From DATKWD01 sp035529695 (lineage in GTDB: Bacteria > Actinomycetota > Acidimicrobiia > Acidimicrobiales > Salinilacustritrichaceae): a DNA stretch of 64,000 nt. Of this stretch, positions 45,508-53,646 are shown in pieces. The DNA lies in contig DATKWD010000165.1 of NCBI GenBank assembly GCA_035529695.1, positions 1 through 64,000 of the forward strand, written 5' to 3'. The position numbers and the translations under genes are program-made. How positions within the stretch are numbered: the stretch's first letter is position 1; the number at the start of each line of letters is the position of its first letter. The notes under the pieces are model-generated. The model saw only the letters and a program-made list of their open reading frames with translations. It had not been told where the DNA came from and searched no databases.

Positions 45508-46206
45508 ATGCCGGCAGACCCCACCTACGTCGTTGTCGTCGACGACGACGAGACCGTGGCCGAGGTCGTCGGGAAGTACCTCGAACGGGAGGGCTATCGA
45601 GTCGCGACGGTGGGCGATGGACAGGAAGCGCTCGATCTGATCCTGTCCGAGCCGCCGGATCTGGTGGTGCTCGATCTGATGTTGCCGAGCGTCGACGGCC
45701 TGGAGATCTGTCGCCGTCTGCACGCTCTGGCGCCGGTACCCATCGTCATGCTCACGGCGAAGGGCGATGAGACCGATCGCATCATCGGGCTCGAACTGGG
45801 CGCCGACGACTATCTCGCCAAGCCGTTCTCGCCCCGCGAACTGGTCGCACGCGTCAAGGCAGTGCTTCGGCGTGCGGGCGGCTCGGTCGGCGTCGAGGGT
45901 GGACTCGATCCGGTGCTCGAGGTCGGCGATCTCTCGGTCGACGTCCCTGCGCACGAGGTCAGGCTGGCCGGTGAGATCGTCTCGCTGACCTCACGCGAAT
46001 TCGAGTTGCTCGTGCATCTCATGAGGCATCCCCGAACCGCCTTTCGGCGCGAGGACCTGCTCGAGCGGGTGTGGGGCTACTCGATCGGCGACACCTCGAC
46101 GGTCACCGTTCACATCCGTCGCCTGCGCGAGAAGATCGAGCACGACCCGTCCGAGCCCCGCCACCTGGTGACGGTGTGGGGCGTCGGATACCGGTTCGAA
46201 CCATGA
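45508..46206 (+). CDS. OmpR/PhoB-family response regulator
   Basis: 232 aa from ATG 45508. Receiver domain with acidic pocket VVDDDE, phospho-acceptor Asp56 (VVLDLMLPSVDG), Thr/Lys switch residues (MLTAKGD, YLAKPFSPREL) and a C-terminal winged helix (SLTSREFELLVHLMRHP, VWGYSIGDTSTVTVHIRRLREKI). Partner of the downstream kinase, whose ATG overlaps its TGA. Nothing identifies the signal. Confidence 0.93.
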   Translation: MPADPTYVVVVDDDETVAEVVGKYLEREGYRVATVGDGQEALDLILSEPPDLVVLDLMLPSVDGLEICRRLHALAPVPIVMLTAKGDETDRIIGLELGADDYLAKPFSPRELVARVKAVLRRAGGSVGVEGGLDPVLEVGDLSVDVPAHEVRLAGEIVSLTSREFELLVHLMRHPRTAFRREDLLERVWGYSIGDTSTVTVHIRRLREKIEHDPSEPRHLVTVWGVGYRFEP

Positions 46207-47426
46207 GCTGGCGTCCGGCGATCCTCATCGCCGTGCTCGGGTTCGGTGCCGCCATCGGGGTGACCGTGTCGGGCGAGCACATGGGCAACGAAGCCTCGGT
46301 GCTGCTGGGGACGGCCTTCGCCGGCGCTGCGCTCACCGGGATCGTCGGCATCTTCGTGTTGCGTTCGCTCCGGGCCAGATCGTTGAGGCTCCAGGCGATA
46401 GCGGTCGCGGTGATCGCCGTGCTGGGTACGGCGGTCGGCATCGCGGCCTCCGGAACGGCGATGTTCGTGTCGAGTCACGACCTCGAGGCGCTGGTGGTGG
46501 TGCTCCTCACGAGCGGGACCGCAGCGGTGCTCGTCGCGCTGTACCTGGGGTCACGTATCGGGAGTGCAAGCCGAGACCTCGAAGGCCTGATCGAGCAGAT
46601 CGGCGACGGCGACGTGCTCACGATGGCCGACCGCCCTGCCGCCCACGAGCTCCGGCAGTTGGCCGAAAGGCTCGAAGAGAGCTCGGCCCGCCTCGAGGAG
46701 TCGCGGCGACGTGAGCGTGCCCTGGAGTCGAGCAGGCGCGAGCTGGTGGCGTGGGTGTCGCACGATCTGCGCACGCCGTTGGCGGGCATCCGTGCGATCG
46801 TCGAAGCGCTCGAGGACGGGGTCGTCGACGATCCCGAGACCGTCGCTCGGTATCACCGAACCATGCGCGACGAGTCCGACAAGCTGGCGGCACTCGTCGA
46901 CGACCTGTTCGAGCTGAGTCGGATCCAAGCCGGGGCCGTCGAGCTCTCGATCGAGCCCGTGAGCCTCGGTGACTTCGTATCCGATGCGGTCGCGGGCGCC
47001 AGCATGAGCGCCGACCGGAAGGGCGTCGCGCTCGAGGGCCGCCTCAACGATCTGTCCGCGCCGACCGTCGACATGTCGGCGCGCGAGATGAACCGGGTGG
47101 TGCGCAACCTTCTCGACAACGCGATCCGTCACACGCCGCCCGGGGGCCATGTCGTGGTCGAGGCCGGCGAGGACGGCCCGGTCGTCTACGTGTCGGTGGT
47201 CGACAACGGCGGCGGGATCCCCGAAGACGAGATCAGTCGGGTGTTCGACCTCGCGTTCCGGGGCGATGCGGCGCGGACGCCCGGTCACGAAGGCGGAGCC
47301 GGGCTGGGCCTGGCGATCGCACGAGGGTTCGTCGAGGCCCACGAGGGCGAGATCGGCGTCGCGAACGAGAACGGCGGCGCCCGGTTCACCGTGCGGATCC
47401 CGCGGTCCCTAGATTCGACCCGATGA
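46203..47426 (+). CDS. Sensor histidine kinase
   Basis: 407 aa from ATG 46203, overlapping the regulator stop by 4 bases. Four hydrophobic N-terminal segments with almost no periplasmic domain (ILIAVLGFGAAIGVTV, LGTAFAGAALTGIVGIFVL, AIAVAVIAVLGTAVGIAA, ALVVVLLTSGTAAVLVALYL), so it may sense the membrane itself. HAMP-like linker, then H-box WVSHDLRTPLAG (His187), N-box NLLDNAIRHTPPGGH, and G-boxes DNGGGIP and GAGLGLAIARG. All catalytic residues present. The acyl-CoA dehydrogenase gene is coupled to its stop. Confidence 0.9.
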   Translation: MSWRPAILIAVLGFGAAIGVTVSGEHMGNEASVLLGTAFAGAALTGIVGIFVLRSLRARSLRLQAIAVAVIAVLGTAVGIAASGTAMFVSSHDLEALVVVLLTSGTAAVLVALYLGSRIGSASRDLEGLIEQIGDGDVLTMADRPAAHELRQLAERLEESSARLEESRRRERALESSRRELVAWVSHDLRTPLAGIRAIVEALEDGVVDDPETVARYHRTMRDESDKLAALVDDLFELSRIQAGAVELSIEPVSLGDFVSDAVAGASMSADRKGVALEGRLNDLSAPTVDMSAREMNRVVRNLLDNAIRHTPPGGHVVVEAGEDGPVVYVSVVDNGGGIPEDEISRVFDLAFRGDAARTPGHEGGAGLGLAIARGFVEAHEGEIGVANENGGARFTVRIPRSLDSTR

Positions 47427-49207
47427 CCGACTATTCGGCCCCGCTCGACGACATCCGCTTCGTGCTCGACCACGTGGTCGACCTCGAGGAGGTCACCCGG
47501 TTTCCCGACTTCGAGGGGCTCGACAGCGCCACGATCCACGGGGCGCTCGAGGAGGCCGCCCGCTTCTTCGAAGAGCAGTTCGCGCCGCTCAACGCCATCG
47601 GCGACCAGCAGACGAGCGTCCACCACCCGGACGGAACCGTGACCACGCCCGACGGCTTCATCGACGCGTATGAGCAGTACGTCGCGGCCGGCTGGGGCGG
47701 CGTCCCGTTCCCGCCAGCCTACGGCGGAGGTGGGTTCCCGTGGACCACGGCCATCGTCCTCCAGGAGATCATGACCAGCGCCAACATGGCGTTCTCGATG
47801 GCGCCACTGCTGACCCAGGGCGCCATCGACCTGTTGCTGGCTCACGGCGACGAGGCCCTCAAGGAGACCTTTCTCCCCAAGATGGTCAGCGGCGAGTGGA
47901 CCGGGACGATGAATCTCACCGAGCCCGAGGCCGGTTCGGACGTCGGGGCGCTCCGGTCCAAGGCGGTGCCCAACGACGACGGCACCTGGAACCTCTCCGG
48001 TACCAAGATCTTCATCTCGTTCGGCGAGCACGACATGGCCGACAACATTGTCCATCTGGTGCTGGCCCGCGTGCCCGATGCGCCGCCCGGGACCAAGGGG
48101 ATCTCGTGCTTCATCGTGCCGAAGTTCCTCGTCGGCGACGACGGCTCGCTCGGCGACCGCAACGCGGTTCAGTGTGTGTCGATCGAGCACAAGATGGGCA
48201 TCAGGGCCAGCCCGACCTGCGTGCTCGAATACGACGACGCCGTCGGCTACCTGATCGGCGAGCCCAACGCCGGCATGCGTTACATGTTCACGATGATGAA
48301 CAACGCCCGCCTCTCGGTTGGGCTCGAAGGACTGTCGCTCGCCGAGCGCGCCTGGCAGCCGGCGCTCGGCTACGCCAAGGAACGCAACCAGGGCCGCGCG
48401 CCCGGAGCCGAGAAGGGCACCAAGTCGCCGATTGTCGACCACGCCGACGTGCGACGGATGCTGATGACGATGAAGGCCTCGATCGAGGCCCTGCGGGCGC
48501 TCATCTACACGAACGCCGTCGCGCTCGATCACGCCAATCACCACCCTGACGAGGACGGCCGGACCGCGGGTCAGGAACTCGCCGACCTGTTGACACCTAT
48601 CTCGAAAGGGTGGGGGACCGACCTCGGTGTCGAGGTGACCTCGCTCGCGATCCAGGTGTTCGGCGGCATGGGCTACGTCGAGGAGACCGGCGTCGCCCAG
48701 CACTATCGCGACGCCCGCATCGCCCCGATCTACGAGGGCACCAACGGCATCCAGGCCATGGACCTCGTGGGTCGGAAGCTGCCGATGCGTGCCGGTGGAG
48801 TGGTGACCGACTACATCGCCCGGCTACGCCGGACGGCCGCTGGCCTCGAGGGCATCGACGAGCTCGAGTCGATCCGGGTCCGCCTGGAGGAGGGCATCGA
48901 CGTGCTCGAGGGCACGACGAACTGGGTTCTCACCAACGGGCTCGCCGACGCGAACAACGCGCTCGCCGGTGCCACTCCGTACCTGCGGATCTTCGGCCAG
49001 GTCACCGGCGGCTGGCTGCTCGCCAAGTCGGCGCATGCCGCCCATGACCTGCTCGCGGCGGGCGAGGGTGACGCCGAGTTCCTGAAGTCGAAGATCGCGA
49101 CCGCCCGGTTCTACGCCGACCACCTGCTCCCGCTGGCAAAGGGCCTGGTCGACAGCGTCGAGGCCGGCCCAGCCGAACTCTTCGCCATCCCCGCCGACGC
49201 GCTGTAG
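47423..49207 (+). CDS. Acyl-CoA dehydrogenase, DmdC/FadE-like long form
   Basis: 594 aa from ATG 47423, overlapping the kinase stop by 4 bases. FAD-dependent acyl-CoA oxidation. Substrate/FAD motif NLTEPEAGSDVGALRSKA, catalytic-base region YEGTNGIQAMDLVGRKLPMR, and a C-terminal extension of about 165 residues. This 590-600 residue form with DUF-type C-terminal domain is shared by 3-methylmercaptopropionyl-CoA dehydrogenase (DmdC) and AidB-like dehydrogenases; DMSP use is possible but unproven. A metabolic gene coupled to a two-component pair is unusual and suggests co-regulation or read-through. It ends 12 bases before the palindrome. Confidence 0.85.
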   Translation: MTDYSAPLDDIRFVLDHVVDLEEVTRFPDFEGLDSATIHGALEEAARFFEEQFAPLNAIGDQQTSVHHPDGTVTTPDGFIDAYEQYVAAGWGGVPFPPAYGGGGFPWTTAIVLQEIMTSANMAFSMAPLLTQGAIDLLLAHGDEALKETFLPKMVSGEWTGTMNLTEPEAGSDVGALRSKAVPNDDGTWNLSGTKIFISFGEHDMADNIVHLVLARVPDAPPGTKGISCFIVPKFLVGDDGSLGDRNAVQCVSIEHKMGIRASPTCVLEYDDAVGYLIGEPNAGMRYMFTMMNNARLSVGLEGLSLAERAWQPALGYAKERNQGRAPGAEKGTKSPIVDHADVRRMLMTMKASIEALRALIYTNAVALDHANHHPDEDGRTAGQELADLLTPISKGWGTDLGVEVTSLAIQVFGGMGYVEETGVAQHYRDARIAPIYEGTNGIQAMDLVGRKLPMRAGGVVTDYIARLRRTAAGLEGIDELESIRVRLEEGIDVLEGTTNWVLTNGLADANNALAGATPYLRIFGQVTGGWLLAKSAHAAHDLLAAGEGDAEFLKSKIATARFYADHLLPLAKGLVDSVEAGPAELFAIPADAL

Positions 49208-49218
49208 CCAGGCCCACC

Positions 49219-49267
49219 GATCCTCGTTGTCCTTCCGCCAATAATTGGCGCGAGAGCAACGAAGATC
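49219..49267. repeat. 49-bp palindromic repeat, copy 1 (imperfect)
   Basis: Two 24-base arms around a central A, with core CGCCAATAATTGGCG; the left arm has five mismatches to the right. It lies between the convergent acyl-CoA dehydrogenase and phosphotransferase genes, 12 bases after the stop. Copy 2 is at 57919-57967 and similarity runs on past the palindrome (GGGTTG). It could act as a bidirectional terminator, though no T-run is present. Confidence 0.75.
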
Positions 49268-49278
49268 GAGGGTTGGGG

Positions 49279-50229
49279 TCAGTCGAGGTAGCTCGTTCCG
49301 TGGATGAGCGCCTCGAGGCGCTGCTGTGGGTGACCCGGGAGTTGCCGGCTGCCAGGGACGATCGAGGTGAGATGGGTCAGCTCGCGCACGGTGAACGCAA
49401 TCGCGTACAACCGGAGTCGCTCGGCGAGACGGGGTGCGTCGAACATCTTCGGATGTGCTTGTCGGAGTTGCGAGCGCACCGCGGCGTAGTCGGCGGCCCG
49501 GGCCTCGCTCACGTGGTCGTCGTCGACGAACAACTCCGGATACGCGCACATCCGCAACAAGATGTCGAGGTCGAGGTCGCTCGGCGCGCCCCGCGCGAAC
49601 TCGAAGTCGAGGAGGCCGCTCACCTCGCCGTCGTGCCACAGCACGTTGCCGAACGTGAGGTCGCCGTGGATCAGGGTGTCGGTCGAGAACGTGCCCAGGA
49701 ATGGTCGCAGTCTCCGCACCACCTCGGCCGTCTCGGCCAGTAGGAGCAGGTCGACGCCCTCGACCGTGCCGGCCAGATGGAGCATCGCCGACAAGGGTGC
49801 GACCGGGTCGGGACCACCGAGGGGCTGGGGCGGGTCGGGAACCGGCGGGAGTTCTGCGGTCGGCACCTGGTGGAGCGCAGCGAGCCGTCCGGCCAGGGAG
49901 GTCACGGTCGATTGACGCTCGGCGTCGCTGAGGCGTGCCCAGACCTGCGACAGCGGCACGCCGGCCAACCGCCGCGAGACGATGTAGGTGAGCTGACCCT
50001 CCCGGCCTGATGCGACGACCTCGGGGCACCCGACCTCCGGCGGCAACCGGGTGGCGAGCGATGCCTCCCTCGCCAGCCGCCCCGACTTGTCGGACCCGAG
50101 CCGGACGACGTGGTCAGAGGTCATCCAGACCTCGTTGGTCACGCTCGGTGCCCGCGCCAGTTCGCCGTCGGCGTCGACTCCGGCGTTGACGAGCGCCTGC
50201 CGTACCTTCAATTCGTTCAAGATGCTCAT
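49279..50229 (-). CDS. Aminoglycoside-phosphotransferase-fold (APH) kinase-like protein
   Basis: 316 aa from ATG 50227-50229, whose start overlaps the stop of the upstream gene (ATGA). Catalytic loop LIHGDLTFGNVLW (HGD...N) and DFE motif GLLDFEFARG, with YIVSRRLAGVPLSQVW as hinge; these give a choline-kinase/APH fold that phosphorylates small alcohols or antibiotics. The nucleotide-binding N-lobe is present. Coupling to a beta-lactamase-family gene recalls a resistance pair, but housekeeping metabolite kinases look the same. Confidence 0.78.
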   Translation of the reverse strand: MSILNELKVRQALVNAGVDADGELARAPSVTNEVWMTSDHVVRLGSDKSGRLAREASLATRLPPEVGCPEVVASGREGQLTYIVSRRLAGVPLSQVWARLSDAERQSTVTSLAGRLAALHQVPTAELPPVPDPPQPLGGPDPVAPLSAMLHLAGTVEGVDLLLLAETAEVVRRLRPFLGTFSTDTLIHGDLTFGNVLWHDGEVSGLLDFEFARGAPSDLDLDILLRMCAYPELFVDDDHVSEARAADYAAVRSQLRQAHPKMFDAPRLAERLRLYAIAFTVRELTHLTSIVPGSRQLPGHPQQRLEALIHGTSYLD

Positions 50230-51029
50230 GTCGAGGCGGCCACGACCTGTTCGTTGAACTGCGGCCAGCACTCGATCGCCCAGGGTCCGAACGGTTCGTC
50301 GGTGACCACGACACACGCCCGGTCGATCGACGGGTCGACCCAGACGAACGTGCCGCTCTGACCGAAGTGGCCGAAGGTCTCGGGACTGTTCGACGGAGCG
50401 GTCCAGTGCGGTGACTTCGCCCCGCGGATCTCGGGCCCGAGACCCCACGGGTTCGGATCCTGCCGTCCGAAGCCAGGCAGGACGCCCGCCAGGTCGCCCA
50501 GATGAGGTCGAGTGGCACGCTGCGCCGTCTCGGTGGCGATCAGTTGCGGTGCGAGCAGTTCGGCGGCGAATCTCGCCAGCTCGGCCAGATTCGACACGGC
50601 TCCGTGCGCCGGCGACCCGAGGTCGGACGTGACCATGCCGAGCGGCTCGAACACGGCTTCCCGAACGTAGTGAGCGAACGTCATCGCCGCGGCTCGGGCC
50701 ACGAGCTCACCGAGCACCTCGTAGCCGGCGTTCGAGTAGATACGACGCGTCCTCGGCGGTGCGAGCTGGCCGCCATCGGGACCGAGGCCGCCTGCGTGCG
50801 CGAGCAGGTCGGCGATGGTGGCGTCGGCATCGGTCACGGGCACGTCGAGGTCGACGATGCCTTCTTCGACCGCGATCAGGACAGCCCACGCGGTCAGGAG
50901 CTTGGTCACCGATGCGAGCGCGAAGGGGCGATCGGGATCTCCCGTCCGGGCCAGGGTGCCTGCGGAGTCCGAGACGGCTGCGGCGACGTGTTCGGCGGGC
51001 CAGCCGGTGGCCATCTCCTCCAGGTGCAT
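50226..51029 (-). CDS. Serine beta-lactamase-family / penicillin-binding-like hydrolase
   Basis: 267 aa from ATG at 51027-51029. SxxK motif SVTK with Ser40, YSN (RIYSNAGYEVLG) and the HxG motif as HFGQSG, giving a complete class C beta-lactamase/DD-peptidase fold. No signal peptide is evident, so it is probably a cytoplasmic esterase rather than a secreted beta-lactamase. Its stop overlaps the start of the APH-fold gene. Substrate unknown. Confidence 0.78.
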   Translation of the reverse strand: MHLEEMATGWPAEHVAAAVSDSAGTLARTGDPDRPFALASVTKLLTAWAVLIAVEEGIVDLDVPVTDADATIADLLAHAGGLGPDGGQLAPPRTRRIYSNAGYEVLGELVARAAAMTFAHYVREAVFEPLGMVTSDLGSPAHGAVSNLAELARFAAELLAPQLIATETAQRATRPHLGDLAGVLPGFGRQDPNPWGLGPEIRGAKSPHWTAPSNSPETFGHFGQSGTFVWVDPSIDRACVVVTDEPFGPWAIECWPQFNEQVVAAST

Positions 51030-51054
51030 TGCGGGGGAACCTAATCGCTGGTCG

Positions 51055-51870
51055 TCAGGAGGCGTCCCAGACCATCTTGCCGCTCGTCGCGCCCAGCAGC
51101 GATCGCGGGTCGGCCTTGTCGATGTGGCCGATCAGTCCTCGATAGACCGAGTAGCCGACCAGTTGTTGCAGGCGCGGCTCGAAGTGTCCGACCAACTCGG
51201 GTGCGAGGCCGAGTTGCTGGTTCTCCTGCTGGCGGATGAAACCGGCGCAGTAGTTGTTGGCGATGCCGATCCTTCGCTCATCGGTCCGGTTGGCGCCGCC
51301 GCCGTGCCACAGGCTGCCGTGCCAGATCAGTACCGACCCACGAGGCATCTCGGCTGGGACGGTGGGGTGGTGACTGCCGTACTCGGGGGATGCGTCAGCG
51401 GTGTGCGACCCGGGGACGAGACGCGTCGCACCGTTCTCCTCGGTGAAGTCGGTCAGGGCCAGCATGCTGTTGCAGACGACGGCGTCGTGCGGCTTGGCGA
51501 TCGGGATGAGCTGATCGTCGGCGTGGATCGGTTGGGCCGTCTCGCCGGGCTCGATCGTGATCGACGACAGTGTGGACAGCAGTGCGCCGTCGCCGAGGAC
51601 GGCATCGACGATCGGCAGGATCGCCGGATGAGTCGGGATCCTCTGGAACACTGCGTCGTGCGCGAGCAGGTTGTAGATGCGCCGCGTGTGGGTTCCTTCG
51701 AAGCTGTTGTCGGCCGGCTCGATGCCCAGTTCGTCCTCGAGCCGAGCCAAGGCATCGACGAGGTCGTCGACGAGGCCGTCGTCGAGCGCGGCCTCGACCA
51801 CGGTGAAACCGCGCTCGGCCACCTCCTCGGCGTGTCGGGTGACGTCGGCGTTGCTCAGGGTGTCGTCCAT
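51055..51870 (-). CDS. Phytanoyl-CoA dioxygenase family protein
   Basis: 271 aa from ATG 51868-51870. Fe(II)/2-oxoglutarate hydroxylase: HxD in QPIHADDQLIP, C-terminal His in SLWHGGGANRTDERR with the following Arg for 2OG. GATRLVPGSHTADASPEYG and PRGSVLIWHG match PhyH-type hydroxylases such as EctD. Ectoine hydroxylase is not implied because no ect genes are nearby. Divergent from the alkyltransferase-like gene. Confidence 0.82.
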   Translation of the reverse strand: MDDTLSNADVTRHAEEVAERGFTVVEAALDDGLVDDLVDALARLEDELGIEPADNSFEGTHTRRIYNLLAHDAVFQRIPTHPAILPIVDAVLGDGALLSTLSSITIEPGETAQPIHADDQLIPIAKPHDAVVCNSMLALTDFTEENGATRLVPGSHTADASPEYGSHHPTVPAEMPRGSVLIWHGSLWHGGGANRTDERRIGIANNYCAGFIRQQENQQLGLAPELVGHFEPRLQQLVGYSVYRGLIGHIDKADPRSLLGATSGKMVWDAS

Positions 51871-51893
51871 CGAGCCTCCGGGGCGATCCTAAG

Positions 51894-52199
51894 GTGGCGG
51901 GCGTGGCCAGTGAACGGCGCCGTCGGACCGGATCGGATTTCGAGGACGCGGTGGTCGAAGTGTTGCACCGTCTCGAGCCTGGCGACGTCGTCACCTACGG
52001 CGAGGTGGCCGAGGAGGCGGGCCGGCCCGGCGCCGCCCGTGCGGTGGGCTCGCTGCTCGCATCCTCGGGAGGCACTCTGCCGTGGTGGCGAGTGGTCACG
52101 GCGAGCGGGCGTCTCGTGCCGGGTCACGAAGCCGATCATGCCGCGCGGTTGCTGAGCGAAGGCGTGCGAGTCGTCGACGGGCGGGTCTGCCGCGCCTGA
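51894..52199 (+). CDS. Alkyltransferase-like protein (ATL)
   Basis: 101 aa from GTG 51894 (GTG 51903 possible). C-terminal MGMT DNA-binding domain only: FEDAVVEVLHRLEPGDVVTYGEVAEEAGRPGAARAVG. The alkyl-acceptor motif PCHRV is replaced by PWWRV (GTLPWWRVV), as in ATL proteins, which bind O6-alkylguanine without repair and hand it to nucleotide excision repair. ATLs usually have PWHRV, so the second Trp is a further change. Likely DNA-damage sensor. Confidence 0.8.
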   Translation: MAGVASERRRRTGSDFEDAVVEVLHRLEPGDVVTYGEVAEEAGRPGAARAVGSLLASSGGTLPWWRVVTASGRLVPGHEADHAARLLSEGVRVVDGRVCRA

Positions 52200-52258
52200 C
52201 GACCGAGTCGAGGTCGACCGGGTGGCCGAATGGTGCACGGTGCCGCTGGTGAGGGACC

Positions 52259-53434
52259 ATGTGTGCTCCCATGACAACTTTCGCCGACCTCGGAGTGCCC
52301 GAGGATCTCGTCGGTGTTCTGGCCGCTGACGGCATCGAACACCCCTTTCCCATCCAAGAGCTCACCATTCCCGACGCCATCGCCGGGCGCGATGTCTGTG
52401 GCAAGGCGAAGACCGGCTCGGGCAAGACGCTCGCCTTCGGTCTGCCACTGATCGATCGGCTCGAGCGGGGCTCTCCGAAACGTCCCCGCGCGCTCGTGAT
52501 GGTCCCGACCCGCGAGCTCGCGATCCAGGTCGCCGAGGTCCTCGAGCCGCTGGCTGCGAGCCGAGGCCACCAGACCCTCACGGTGTACGGAGGTGCCGGG
52601 TTCGACGAACAGGTGAAGGGGTTCGCCGACGGCGCCTCGCTGGTCGTCGCCACCCCGGGTCGCCTGATCGATCTGATCCAGCGAGGCGAGGCCGAGCTCA
52701 ACCAGATCAGCTGCGTCGTGCTCGACGAAGCCGACCGCATGGCCGACATGGGCTTCCTCCCGCAGGTCGAGTGGGTGCTGCGCCACATCGACACCCAGCA
52801 CCAGACGCTGCTCTTCTCCGCGACCCTCGACGGCGTGATCGATGGCCTCGTGAAGCGCTACCAGCACGACCCTGTGTTCATGGAGGTCGAGGAGAAGGCG
52901 GTGACGGTCGAACAGATGACCCACCGCTTCATCCAGGTGCACGAGATGGACAAGGCGAAGGTCGCCGGTGCCATCGCGAAGGCATCACAGCGCACGCTCA
53001 TCTTCACCAACACCAAGCGCGCCGCCGACCGGCTGACCCGCGATCTCGAGGACATCGACGTGCGGGTCAAGGCGGTCCACGGCGACCTGCCTCAGAAGGC
53101 ACGCGAGAAGGGCATTGCGGACTTCGCCGCCGGCCGGCTCGATGCACTCGTCGCTTCCGACGTCGCCGCACGTGGCCTCGACATCGACGAGATCGACGTG
53201 GTGATCCACTTCGATCCGCCGCCCGAGCACAAGACGTATCTCCACCGGTCGGGCCGCACCGCTCGTGCCGGGACCAAGGGACTGGCGGTCACGCTGGTCC
53301 TGTGGAACGAGGAGCTGGTCGTCAAGCGGCTGCAACGGCGGCTCGGCCTCGACGATCTCCCGATCGTCGAGATGTTCTCGAACGACGAGCGGCTCGCCGA
53401 CCTCGTCGCCTGGGACCCGCGCGACGCCATCTGA
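52259..53434 (+). CDS. DEAD-box RNA helicase
   Basis: 391 aa. ATG 52259 has GAGGG in front; ATG 52271 (MTTFADLG) gives a more typical N-terminus, so the start is open. All motifs: Q-motif with IQELTIPD, Walker A AKTGSGKT, VPTRELAIQV, ATPGRLIDL, VLDEADRMADMG, SATLDG, VHGDLPQKARE, ASDVAARGLDI and HRSGRTARAG. RNA unwinding in ribosome biogenesis or cold/stress response is the usual job. The C-terminal extension is very short. Confidence 0.92.
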   Translation: MCAPMTTFADLGVPEDLVGVLAADGIEHPFPIQELTIPDAIAGRDVCGKAKTGSGKTLAFGLPLIDRLERGSPKRPRALVMVPTRELAIQVAEVLEPLAASRGHQTLTVYGGAGFDEQVKGFADGASLVVATPGRLIDLIQRGEAELNQISCVVLDEADRMADMGFLPQVEWVLRHIDTQHQTLLFSATLDGVIDGLVKRYQHDPVFMEVEEKAVTVEQMTHRFIQVHEMDKAKVAGAIAKASQRTLIFTNTKRAADRLTRDLEDIDVRVKAVHGDLPQKAREKGIADFAAGRLDALVASDVAARGLDIDEIDVVIHFDPPPEHKTYLHRSGRTARAGTKGLAVTLVLWNEELVVKRLQRRLGLDDLPIVEMFSNDERLADLVAWDPRDAI

Positions 53435-53537
53435 AGCCCGGTGGCGGGTCTGCTCGCGTACGCGGGCGCCCGCGCCGCGGAGTACTTCGTGACGGTGGGA
53501 CAGCACGGTTCGCCAGAGATCCGGGCCGCCTCCGACG

Positions 53538-53636
53538 TGTGGTGACCGGACCGCCGTGACTGAGACACTCGGTGACCTCCGGAAGGGCCAGGCAGATCGA
53601 ACAGCGCCGGTCGAGTGCGGCGTCGACGGAGGTCAC
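53538..53636 (-). pseudogene. N-terminal scrap of a YjbR/MmcQ-like protein
   Basis: From GTG 53634-53636 the frame reads RCSICLALPEVTECLSHGGP, the recognisable start of YjbR (DUF419) proteins. After that the frame dissolves into Arg/Pro-rich sequence, and I cannot find the rest of the 110-120 residue domain in any frame before the helicase gene. Tentative. Confidence 0.35.
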
Positions 53637-53646
53637 CCGATCGACA

